Assembly (NCBI GenBank): GCA_900551675.1
Contig: URXH01000001.1
Coordinates: 1-58,298, forward strand
Origin: an uncultured bacterium
GTDB lineage: Bacteria; Cyanobacteriota; Vampirovibrionia; Gastranaerophilales; Gastranaerophilaceae
Reading direction: 5' to 3'
Length of the DNA: 58,298 nucleotides
This document shows, in pieces, positions 8,648-16,704 of the stretch. Made by a program: the position numbers and the translations under genes. Numbering within the stretch: position 1 is the stretch's first letter; each line of letters begins with the position of its first letter. The notes below the pieces were generated by a model, which saw only the letters and a program-made list of their open reading frames with translations, was not told the origin of the DNA and made no database searches.

Positions 8648-9069
8648 ACTTTCGGCAGATTTACAACAGGTGTTGAACCGTACAAATCAATATATTTGAA
8701 AAAATTCAAAACAATTCCTGGCGGGAAAAAATAGTTATTATTAGTCGGTGTAATTTTAAGCATTGAATGGGTAGAATCGACTTTTACAACACTTGCAAGA
8801 TATTGTTTATTAACCGCATTAAATAAAATATAGCCTGTTTTTGACTGAATTTCTTCTACTTCAAATCTGTTTGCATTTGCGCTTGCGATTGCCATGTAAA
8901 AAAGCTTTTCGGGAGACAGAACATAAGTTCTTGTACATATATTGAAATTGACATTCTGAGGAGTTATAAGCGTGCTCAAAAGCATTGCATCATCATCCGC
9001 ATGACAAGGAAGCTGAGCTGAAATTATGATAAATAAAAAAGTAAAAAATAGTTTTATTGTTCTTTCCAT
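8644..9069 (-). CDS. Small secreted protein of unknown function
   Basis: A 141-residue protein with a clear signal peptide (MERTIKLFFTFLFIIISA, cleavage probably near CHA-DD). The mature part has about 115 residues rich in beta-forming residues and asparagine. No family is recognised. Its start overlaps the end of polA by 16 bases, so it is probably co-transcribed and translationally coupled with polA. Confidence 0.7.
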   Translation of the reverse strand: MERTIKLFFTFLFIIISAQLPCHADDDAMLLSTLITPQNVNFNICTRTYVLSPEKLFYMAIASANANRFEVEEIQSKTGYILFNAVNKQYLASVVKVDSTHSMLKITPTNNNYFFPPGIVLNFFKYIDLYGSTPVVNLPKV

Positions 9070-11909
9070 GATTCACCTGTATTCACATCCACAACAAGAG
9101 GAACAGACAACGGCTGATTTAATTCCATAGCTTCTTTAACAAGTGTTGTTACAATCTCTAGTTCAGATTTTTCAACCTCAACAACAAGTTCGTCATGAAC
9201 CTGCATAATCATTTTTGATTTTAAGTTATGTTCTTTTAATTTTTTAGAAAAATCTATCATAGCTATTTTCATCAAATCTGCGGCAGTTCCCTGCATTGGC
9301 TGATTTATAGCTGCTCGTTTCGCAAATTCTCTAATCATTCCATTTGAGCTTGAAAGTTCTGTAGAAAGATAACGTTTTCTTCCAAAAATTGTTTCTACAT
9401 AGCCGTTTTCCTCAGCCTGCATTACAGTTCCTTCCATATATGCTTTAACACGCGGGTAAGTCGCAAAATATTTGTTTATAAATTCCTCAGCCTGTGCATT
9501 TGAAATTCCGAGAGCTTTTGCAAGGCCGTATTTACTCTGACCGTATATAATTCCGAAATTTACGGCTTTAGATTTATAGCGCATATCTTTTGTAACCTCT
9601 TCAACCGGAACATCAAATACCTTTGAAGCTGTAAGCGTATGTACATCAATACCGCCATTAAATGCTTCCAGAAGGTGTTTATCCTGACTTATATGGGCAA
9701 GAAGTCTGAGTTCTATCTGAGAATAATCTGCGGATAATATAAGCTTATTTTTTCTGTCTCCGGGGACAAAAGCGTTACGAATTTTATTGCCTTCTTCTGT
9801 TCTGACAGGGATATTCTGCAAATTGGGATTTGAAGAAGACAGTCTGCCTGTAGCGGTAACAGTCTGATTATAGGTTGTGTGAATTCTGTTATCGCTTCTA
9901 TCTATAAGAGCAGGAAGGGCCTCTGTATAAGTTGATTTAAGCTTGGCAAATTTTCTGTAATCAAGGATTAAACGCGCTATTTCATAGTCTTCCGATAGTT
10001 CCTCAAGCACTGCTGCATTTGTGGAATAACTCGATTTCCCGCGTTTTTTCTTTGCCTTCAAACCCATTTTTTCAAATAAAACTTCACCAACCTGGCGGGG
10101 AGAATTTATATTAAACACCTGACCCGCAAGATCATAAATCTTACCCTCTATAACAGCGAGCTTATTGTCCATGGAAATTGTAAGTTCATGCAGATAGTTT
10201 TCATCAACTGCAACTCCTGTATATTCCATATCTGCAAGCACAAAAGTCAGAGGGACTTCCACATCATAAGTAAGTTTTAATTCTTTCTCACTTAAGTCAT
10301 TTATCCAAAATTTAGTCAATTCAATAACACAGGATAATTCATCCGATGCATAGTTCAAAACATTTTCCAGAGGAGCATCAGCTAAATGAATCTGCTTTTT
10401 CTTATTTTTTTCAAAAGGTGCGAACTGAACAACAGCATGATTAAGATGCTCCATTGCCTGAATATCAAGTTCATGATTTCTCTGAGCATCTTTCACATAA
10501 CTTGCAAGTGCGGTATCAAATATTACTCCTCTTAAATTTACTCCCGAATTTCTTAGAACATTAAAAGCTGTTTTTGCATTATGCGTTGTCTTTTTTATAT
10601 TTTCATCTTCTAATACAGGTTTAACAGCATCAATTACATCGGTCAAACGCAGCTGATTTTCCATGTTTGAGTGGTTAACAGAAATGTAAAACACATCTGT
10701 AACAGCTTCACCTTTCGATACTTTTACATGAGAATCTGCAGAAACATCATCATTATAAGCAAAAGATAAACCGATAACAAAAGAATTTACAGCACTTCTT
10801 ACATCCGCATATACATTGAATGCCACTAATGAATGTTTCTTTAATTTTTCAACCATATCAGATAAATCAGAGGAATCAGTTATCAATTTTTTATGAAATT
10901 TCAAATCACTTTCTTTATTTATTTCCTCATTTACAGCATCCGTAAAAAATCCTAGCTGCGAACTGCCGTCTGAATTAATAACCGGCTGAACAGGAGCTGT
11001 TCTTTCTATTTTATCAAAAGAATACATAATTTCATTTATGTTTTTGATAAATGTGTAAAACTGCATTTTTTTCAAAAATTCCGTAACAACAGAAACATCA
11101 GGCAAATCTACTTTTGCCTTATCAATATCAAAATCAATATCAACATCTCTTACAATCGTTGCAAGATACTGACTCATTTTTGCCTGCTCTTTACCTGAAC
11201 AAATTTTTTCACGGACAGACTTTTCGGGAATATTTTCGCAATCAGCAAGAACATTATCCAGATTTCCGTATTTAGCAAGGAGTTTCTGCGCAGTTTTTTC
11301 TCCGATACCTTTGACGCCAGGAATACAATCCGACACATCCCCGCGCAAACCTTTATAATCTATTACCTGATTCGGGTAAACACCGAGTTTTTCATAAATT
11401 TTATCCCAGTTGTATTCTATCAATTCTCCTTTGGAAGGCAAAATAACTTTTATACAGCCATCTTTATCCACAAGCTGAAAAGCATCCTGATCTCCTGTTA
11501 ATATTAAAACTCTGTTACCTTCTTCACATGCTCTTTTAGAAATTGTTCCGATAACATCGTCTGCCTCAAAACCTTCCTTTGTATAAATCGGAATATTAAA
11601 AGCTTTAAGCCCCTCATAAATCAATCCCATCTGGATTTGCATATTATCAGGCATAGCCTCACGATTACACTTGTAATCGGAATAAGTCTCTGTTCTGAAT
11701 GTATGATGACTTACATCAAAAGCAACAGCTATTGCATCAGCATTCAAATCTTTATTTTTTAAAAGATCAAATACAGCCTTAAAAAATCCGTAAACAGCCC
11801 AAGTAGGCGTTCCCTCTGAAGTTCTCATATTGCTCCGCTCTAGAGCATAATACTGCCTGAAAGCTAAAGCATGTCCGTCAATTAAAATAAGAGTTTTTTT
11901 ATCTGCCAT
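9054..11909 (-). CDS. polA: DNA polymerase I
   Basis: Family A polymerase for Okazaki-fragment processing and repair. The N-terminal 5' nuclease domain (about 1-290) has LILIDGHALAFRQYYAL and GLRGDVSDCIPGVKGIGEKT. The C-terminal polymerase carries motif A SADYSQIELRLLAH (about 725), motif B KSKAVNFGIIYGQ (about 778) and motif C QVHDELVVEV (about 905). The central 3'-5' exonuclease domain is present, but its acidic motifs look lost: the DxE position reads FNVYAD, and the NxxxD position reads HNAKTAF. Proofreading is therefore probably absent, as in several known Pol I enzymes. Its 951 residues are normal for the family. Confidence 0.97.
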   Translation of the reverse strand: MADKKTLILIDGHALAFRQYYALERSNMRTSEGTPTWAVYGFFKAVFDLLKNKDLNADAIAVAFDVSHHTFRTETYSDYKCNREAMPDNMQIQMGLIYEGLKAFNIPIYTKEGFEADDVIGTISKRACEEGNRVLILTGDQDAFQLVDKDGCIKVILPSKGELIEYNWDKIYEKLGVYPNQVIDYKGLRGDVSDCIPGVKGIGEKTAQKLLAKYGNLDNVLADCENIPEKSVREKICSGKEQAKMSQYLATIVRDVDIDFDIDKAKVDLPDVSVVTEFLKKMQFYTFIKNINEIMYSFDKIERTAPVQPVINSDGSSQLGFFTDAVNEEINKESDLKFHKKLITDSSDLSDMVEKLKKHSLVAFNVYADVRSAVNSFVIGLSFAYNDDVSADSHVKVSKGEAVTDVFYISVNHSNMENQLRLTDVIDAVKPVLEDENIKKTTHNAKTAFNVLRNSGVNLRGVIFDTALASYVKDAQRNHELDIQAMEHLNHAVVQFAPFEKNKKKQIHLADAPLENVLNYASDELSCVIELTKFWINDLSEKELKLTYDVEVPLTFVLADMEYTGVAVDENYLHELTISMDNKLAVIEGKIYDLAGQVFNINSPRQVGEVLFEKMGLKAKKKRGKSSYSTNAAVLEELSEDYEIARLILDYRKFAKLKSTYTEALPALIDRSDNRIHTTYNQTVTATGRLSSSNPNLQNIPVRTEEGNKIRNAFVPGDRKNKLILSADYSQIELRLLAHISQDKHLLEAFNGGIDVHTLTASKVFDVPVEEVTKDMRYKSKAVNFGIIYGQSKYGLAKALGISNAQAEEFINKYFATYPRVKAYMEGTVMQAEENGYVETIFGRKRYLSTELSSSNGMIREFAKRAAINQPMQGTAADLMKIAMIDFSKKLKEHNLKSKMIMQVHDELVVEVEKSELEIVTTLVKEAMELNQPLSVPLVVDVNTGESWKEQ

Positions 11910-11966
11910 ATATATATTTTTTCATAAAACTTGATATTTTACAAATATGTTAAGTAAAATTTCACT

Positions 11967-11996
11967 AAAAAAGGTGATTATCCAAAATCACCTTTG
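11967..11996 (-). terminator. Intrinsic terminator after clpX
   Basis: AAAGGTGATT / AATCACCTTT inverted repeat followed on the minus strand by TTTTTT. It lies between clpX and polA. Confidence 0.85.
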
Positions 11997-12002
11997 AAAA
12001 CT

Positions 12003-13307
12003 CTACGCTGTAATTTCTTTATCCTGTTTTGAAGTCGGCAAAGGAACTACCTGAGCATTTTTTCTATTCCTTACCATATCTGCCGTAACAACAAATTTAG
12101 TCATATCTTTCTTAGTCGGAACATCATACATAACATCGAGCATGATTTCTTCAACAATAGAGCGCAGCGCTCTGGCACCTGTTTTTCTCTTTATAGCCTC
12201 CTGCGCAATCAAATCAATTGCCTCAGGTTCAAATTCCAGATCAACGCCGTCCATTTCCAACAAACATTTGTATTGTTTTAAAACGGCATTTTTCGGCTCT
12301 GTCAAAATCATCTTCAATGTTTTTTCGTTCAATTCGTCAAGAACTGCATAAATAGGAACACGCCCTATAAATTCAGGTATTAAACCGAATTTTAACAAAT
12401 CTTCAGGCTGTAATTTTTTAAGCATTCTTACAGCAGCTGCATCTTTTTCAGCCTGAGTCATAGGAGCCTTAGCTCCAAATCCGACAGAAATTCCTTCTCC
12501 GGCTCTGCGCTCAACAATTTTCTCCAAACCGACAAACGCACCGCCGACAATAAACAATATATTGCTGGTATCAATTTCAATAAATTCCTGATGCGGATGC
12601 TTTCTTCCACCCTGTGGAGGAACATGAGCAACCGTACCTTCAATCATCTTTAAAAGAGCCTGCTGAACACCTTCGCCTGATACGTCTCTTGTAATAGATG
12701 TGTTTTCTGATTTTCTTGAAATTTTATCAATTTCATCTATATAAATAATACCGCGTTCAGCCTTTGCAGAATCAAATTCAGCATTCTGATAAAGACGTAA
12801 TAAGATATTTTCAACATCATCACCTACATAACCCGCTTCAGTTAACGTAGTTGCATCTGCAACAGCAAACGGAACATCAAGCATTTTGGCAAGAGTCTGA
12901 GCAAGCAAAGTTTTACCCGACCCTGTAGGACCAACAAGAAGAATATTCGATTTTTGGATTTCGACATTATCTTTAAGGTCAGATTCTTTATTGTGTTTCA
13001 AACGTTTATAATGGTTGTAAACAGCGACTGACAAAACCTTTTTAGCATCATCCTGTCCTACGATATATTCGTCAAGATAAGCTTTGATTTCATGAGGTTT
13101 CGGAATAGGTTTTTCTTCAGCTTTAGAATCTTCTGCACCGTTTTCTTTATCCTTATTTTCAAAAAATTCTTCATCAAGAATCTGGTTGCAGAGTTCTACA
13201 CACTCATCACAAATATAAACCTCGGGACCTGCAATTAATTTTTTTACCTGATCCTGTGATTTTCCGCAAAATGAACATTTTAATCTGCTGTCATCATGTT
13301 TTGCCAT
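12003..13307 (-). CDS. clpX: ATP-dependent Clp protease ATP-binding subunit ClpX
   Basis: A hexameric unfoldase feeding ClpP. The N-terminal zinc-binding domain has CSFC and CDEC pairs (residues 11-38). The AAA+ module has Walker A GPTGSGKT (126-133), Walker B IIYIDEID (187-194), a pore-loop region and sensor segments (RRAGEGISVGFGA; FIGRVP). Its 434 residues are standard. It is the last gene of a tig-clpP-clpX series on the minus strand and is closed by a terminator. About 185 bases separate it from clpP, so it may have its own promoter. Confidence 0.97.
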   Translation of the reverse strand: MAKHDDSRLKCSFCGKSQDQVKKLIAGPEVYICDECVELCNQILDEEFFENKDKENGAEDSKAEEKPIPKPHEIKAYLDEYIVGQDDAKKVLSVAVYNHYKRLKHNKESDLKDNVEIQKSNILLVGPTGSGKTLLAQTLAKMLDVPFAVADATTLTEAGYVGDDVENILLRLYQNAEFDSAKAERGIIYIDEIDKISRKSENTSITRDVSGEGVQQALLKMIEGTVAHVPPQGGRKHPHQEFIEIDTSNILFIVGGAFVGLEKIVERRAGEGISVGFGAKAPMTQAEKDAAAVRMLKKLQPEDLLKFGLIPEFIGRVPIYAVLDELNEKTLKMILTEPKNAVLKQYKCLLEMDGVDLEFEPEAIDLIAQEAIKRKTGARALRSIVEEIMLDVMYDVPTKKDMTKFVVTADMVRNRKNAQVVPLPTSKQDKEITA

Positions 13308-13417
13308 ACTTTATACCATAGCTTACAAATGCTTTTGAGGCGCTTGTTAATTATCTTGCATTAACTTATTATATTTTAGTATTACCGCTTTATCTAGTCA
13401 ATGCACTCGGGAAATTT

Positions 13418-13446
13418 CGTCATCCTGAACTCGCTTCAAAATCTTT
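13418..13446. repeat. Dispersed TCATYCTGAACTYG-type repeat
   Basis: The sequence around GTCATCCTGAACTCGCTTC in the clpP-clpX gap is a variant of the element at 58190-58217. It looks like a short interspersed intergenic repeat. Confidence 0.45.
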
Positions 13447-13492
13447 GACTTGTCCCTCGCACCTTTTTGCTTTATAAACTTTCCTTTCTTTG

Positions 13493-14083
13493 TTACTTAA
13501 TTGCATCTCTTGATATGACTTTATCAATCATACCATATTCTAAGGCTTCAGCTGGAGTCATAATATAATCACGGTCTGTATCTTTTTCGATTTTCTTTAT
13601 TGACTGTCCTGTATTAGAAGCAAGAATTTCGTTCAAAGATTTTTTAATTCTTATAATTTCAGCAGCCTGAATTTCAATATCAGTAGCCTGCCCTTGAGCA
13701 CCGCCGAGAGGCTGGTGAATAAGTACACGAGAATGAGGTAAAGCCATTCTTTTACCTTTCGCACCTGAAGACAAAAGGAAAGCACCCATAGAAGCTGCCT
13801 GTCCCAGACAAATAGTAGAAACGTCAGCTCTTATATGCTGCATGGTGTCATAAATTGCAAAACCTGCAGTTACAGATCCACCGGGGCTGTTTATATAAAG
13901 CATGATATCTTTTTCAGGGTTTTCGCTGTCCAATAACAACAACTGTGCAACAACAAGATTTGCGACCATATCATCGATCGGTGTTCCCAGAAATATAATT
14001 CTTTCTCTCAATAATCTTGAAAAGATATCGAAGGAACGTTCACCTCTGCTGGATTGTTCTATTACTACAGGTACAAAACTCAT
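13493..14083 (-). CDS. clpP: ATP-dependent Clp protease proteolytic subunit ClpP
   Basis: Serine peptidase forming the double-ring chamber that works with ClpX. The catalytic triad is visible: Ser98 in GQAASMGAF, His123 in HSRVLIHQPLGG and Asp172 in DRDYIMTPAEA. Its 196 residues are typical and there is a short N-terminal propeptide-like segment. ATG is preceded by AGGGAATTA. Gene order tig-clpP-clpX is the classic one. Confidence 0.97.
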   Translation of the reverse strand: MSFVPVVIEQSSRGERSFDIFSRLLRERIIFLGTPIDDMVANLVVAQLLLLDSENPEKDIMLYINSPGGSVTAGFAIYDTMQHIRADVSTICLGQAASMGAFLLSSGAKGKRMALPHSRVLIHQPLGGAQGQATDIEIQAAEIIRIKKSLNEILASNTGQSIKKIEKDTDRDYIMTPAEALEYGMIDKVISRDAIK

Positions 14084-14135
14084 GATTAATTCCCTTTCTC
14101 TCTACTTAAATTATATAACTTTTATTAATATTAAT

Positions 14136-14166
14136 CAAAAATGTGCCGTTGTAAATACGGCACATA
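14136..14166 (-). terminator. Terminator or attenuator between tig and clpP
   Basis: ATGTGCCGT / ACGGCACAT hairpin followed on the minus strand by TTTTT. It could reduce tig read-through into clpP. Confidence 0.75.
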
Positions 14167-14184
14167 TATTAATTTTACAATTTA

Positions 14185-15477
14185 CTACTTGATTTCAACT
14201 TTGTTGTTTTCCATCAAGAAATCTCTTACTTTGTCATTCAAAGCCTGCTGAGAAATTGAAGCAATAACCTCCGGATTTTTTCCAAGCTGTTTAATCAAAT
14301 CCTGCGGTTTAATACCGTATGCAGAACTCAGCTGCGTGAATTTTTTCTCTACATCTTTTTGTTCGAGCTTAATACTTTCTTCTTTAGCAATTTTATCAAT
14401 AACAAGAGAATTTTTAATTCTTACCAGAGCATCTTCATTAAGATTTTTCAACAGCTGGTCTTCGCCTTGGGATTTTACAAGAGCTTCCCAATTAATTCCC
14501 TGTGCTGCAAGTCTCTGTTTATACTCTTCTCTCAATGAATTAACCTCTCTGTCAATCATAGATTGCGGAATATCAACTTTCGCAGAATCAACAACAGTTT
14601 TAAAAACTTCATTTTCAGAATTCATTTTATTAGTTCTTTCACGCTGAGATTCCAAATATTTCTGAATATCTGCTTTTAAATCATCAACTGTTTTAAAAGG
14701 ACCAACTTTTTGTGCAAATTCATCATTAAGCTCTGGAACTTTTCTTTCTTTGATTTCATTAATTTTTATTTTGAAAGTTGCAGGCTGACCCTTTAATTTT
14801 TCATCATGATAGTCTTCAGGGAAAGTAACCTTAATGTCAAATTCATCATTCAAATTTTTACCTACAATCTGTTCTGCAAAGCCCGGAATAAAATTTGAAT
14901 GAGCTAAATCTAACGGATAATTTTTAGCATCTCCGCCCTGAATTTTTTCACCGTTAGCAGTACCTTCAAAATCAATTACGGCGATATCAGTATCTTTTGT
15001 AGGTCTATCAATTACTGTAACCTGTTCGCTGTGCTGGTTTAAAAGATTATCAATTGATTTCTGCATTGCGTCTTCTTCAATCGGAGAATCTTTAACTTCA
15101 AGAGTTAAACCTTTATATTGACCAAGGGTAACTTCCGGACGCAATTCTGCTTTTGCAGTAACCGTCAAATCTTCACCGATATTATAATTGTAACTTGTAA
15201 TATAAGGCTGTGCAACAAGATCAAGTTTATTATCAACAACAGCTTGATTAATTGCACTCGGCATCAAACTTTCAATGGCTTCCTGCTTAATTCTTTCTGT
15301 TCCTACATGTCTTTCAACTACAGCACGGGGGGCTTTGCCTTTTCTAAAGCCGTCAATATTCACATACTGAGAAATTCTGTGAACAGCTTTATTATAGGCA
15401 TCCGCTGCATCTTTAGCAGGAATTGTAATATCCAATTTTACAACATTTTCTTTTTCTTTTTCCAAAGTAACTTTCAT
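14185..15477 (-). CDS. tig: Trigger factor
   Basis: Ribosome-associated folding chaperone with peptidyl-prolyl isomerase activity. The N-terminal ribosome-docking signature GFRKGKAPRAV (about 40-50) is followed by an FKBP-type domain (VIDFEGTANGEKIQGG to about 250) and a long helical C-terminal arm. Its 430 residues fit the family. ATG is preceded by AAGGATAAAAAG. Confidence 0.95.
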   Translation of the reverse strand: MKVTLEKEKENVVKLDITIPAKDAADAYNKAVHRISQYVNIDGFRKGKAPRAVVERHVGTERIKQEAIESLMPSAINQAVVDNKLDLVAQPYITSYNYNIGEDLTVTAKAELRPEVTLGQYKGLTLEVKDSPIEEDAMQKSIDNLLNQHSEQVTVIDRPTKDTDIAVIDFEGTANGEKIQGGDAKNYPLDLAHSNFIPGFAEQIVGKNLNDEFDIKVTFPEDYHDEKLKGQPATFKIKINEIKERKVPELNDEFAQKVGPFKTVDDLKADIQKYLESQRERTNKMNSENEVFKTVVDSAKVDIPQSMIDREVNSLREEYKQRLAAQGINWEALVKSQGEDQLLKNLNEDALVRIKNSLVIDKIAKEESIKLEQKDVEKKFTQLSSAYGIKPQDLIKQLGKNPEVIASISQQALNDKVRDFLMENNKVEIK

Positions 15478-15561
15478 CTTTTTATCCTTTTCTAATTTTA
15501 AATACTTATGGAATAATCATATCTCAAAAAAGAATTTGTGCAAGTTGTTAAACGTATTGAC

Positions 15562-16605
15562 CTATCTGTACTTAACTCTGAATGGATAATCTTTAGGAAT
15601 TTTCCAGCCGTAATATTGTATAAGCCTTGTACAATAACCATGCCAAGTTGCACTGTTATAGCACCCGTAACTTGAATTATTTTTCAAATCATTTTCAGTT
15701 CCGGTCCAGCTTGATAAAACAAATGGTTCAAAATTCCACTGCTCAAAACCATTTCCACTTGATTTAGGTACCGGATTATAATAAAATGCAAATGCACAAC
15801 GACCTATAAAATCTTTATAATGCCGTGTTGGAGAAGATGATATACATCTTTCCGGATCTCCAGGAAAGAAAAACCAATCTCTGCCATTTGATGCAGTCTT
15901 CACTAAAGCACTACCATCAGCAAAATATATCACAAAGACTTGAACGCCGCCAATAACAACTTTATCTGTTTTTACTACATTCATGTAGGGAACAATATAC
16001 TGCTTAATCCAAGCTTCCTGCAATGCTAAATCGCTATAATCATAAAACCAGCTCTCGCGAGAACCATAATCAAGCTCTGCCATACGGATTGCCTGATTCA
16101 TTGATGAATAGAATTTTTCCAAACGGGCTTCTACTACAGACTTATTGTGGTTGTCTATTAAGGCGGGCAGTGTCAAAGCTGCGACTACGCCAATGATGCC
16201 GAGAGTTATTAAAACTTCTGCCAACGTAAACGCTGCACGTTTACGAGGTGAATAAGAGAATAGGTTAATAAATGAATAAGTTCGTTTCGGCAGCGTAGCC
16301 ACTGCTCCCGCAACTTGAGTTTTGCATGAACTTTCTATATCATAACGAGAGGCTTTTGAGTCGTAAAACAAGGACATCCTTCTTTGTAGCAAGCCATTCT
16401 CCTTTCCTTCGGACACCCTCTTCCAAAGGGCGCGTGATTGAATATTAAGAGCGACCATCACGCATATGGTGCGCGACTTTTTTAAGAGAAATTCCACTTT
16501 GCGCAATAAATGCGCAATGACATTACTGTATAAAACTTGACTTAATGCCATTCTGTAAGCTGGTAATGCCCCCCCCCCCGAAGCTCTCAATATCCGTGAA
16601 ATCAT
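15562..16605 (-). CDS. Phase-variable type IV prepilin-like protein, frame ON
   Basis: A 347-residue pilin-like protein. AAGGAG precedes ATG 16605, and the first codons give MISRILRAS followed by GGG from an 11-G tract. A long leader of about 128 residues then precedes the processing site RAA-FTLAEVLITLGIIGVVAAL and the hydrophobic helix. The mature domain has cysteines near residues 257, 273 and 314-323, and ends YGWKIPKDYPFRVKYR. Eleven G keep the frame open; any length not 8, 11 or 14 would truncate it. Such a long leader is unusual for prepilins, and part of it is a repeated palindromic module (16434-16525). It stands alone, with no pilus assembly genes nearby. Confidence 0.85.
   Translation of the reverse strand: MISRILRASGGGALPAYRMALSQVLYSNVIAHLLRKVEFLLKKSRTICVMVALNIQSRALWKRVSEGKENGLLQRRMSLFYDSKASRYDIESSCKTQVAGAVATLPKRTYSFINLFSYSPRKRAAFTLAEVLITLGIIGVVAALTLPALIDNHNKSVVEARLEKFYSSMNQAIRMAELDYGSRESWFYDYSDLALQEAWIKQYIVPYMNVVKTDKVVIGGVQVFVIYFADGSALVKTASNGRDWFFFPGDPERCISSSPTRHYKDFIGRCAFAFYYNPVPKSSGNGFEQWNFEPFVLSSWTGTENDLKNNSSYGCYNSATWHGYCTRLIQYYGWKIPKDYPFRVKYR
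16434..16525 (-). repeat. Repeated palindromic leader module, copy 1
   Basis: About 90 bases nearly identical in order and spacing to 54439-54531. It contains a perfect inverted repeat TTGCGCA-ATAAA-TGCGCAA and a GCGCGAC-type block, and is translated as part of the pilin leader. Confidence 0.75.
16569..16579 (-). repeat. Homopolymeric G(11) tract in pilin leader
   Basis: Eleven C on the plus strand. It begins 26 bases inside the ATG at 16605, and the observed length is in frame. Confidence 0.95.
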
Positions 16606-16646
16606 AATTTTTACTCTCCTTTGGCTTAATTAATATTACATTTCTT

Positions 16647-16655
16647 ATTATAACA
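16647..16655 (-). promoter_or_regulatory. Extended -10 box of the 15562 pilin gene
   Basis: TGTTATAAT on the minus strand, about 40 bases upstream of the ATG, with no good -35. It sits in the palindrome AACATATATGTT between this gene and the divergent mannosidase. Confidence 0.5.
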
Positions 16656-16669
16656 TATATGTTAAATTT

Positions 16670-16698
16670 TTGCACTATTGAAATTAGTGTGTTACAAA
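16670..16698 (+). promoter_or_regulatory. Possible promoter of the mannosidase gene
   Basis: TTGCAC, 17 bases, TACAAA, ending six bases before ATG 16705. There is no ribosome site, consistent with a leaderless start, but the -10 box is weak. Confidence 0.3.
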
Positions 16699-16704
16699 TT
16701 AAAT

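Noticed and set aside
13308..13492. Regulatory RNA between clpP and clpX
   Set aside because: Only a dispersed repeat and ordinary AT-rich sequence are seen; no convincing helix set.
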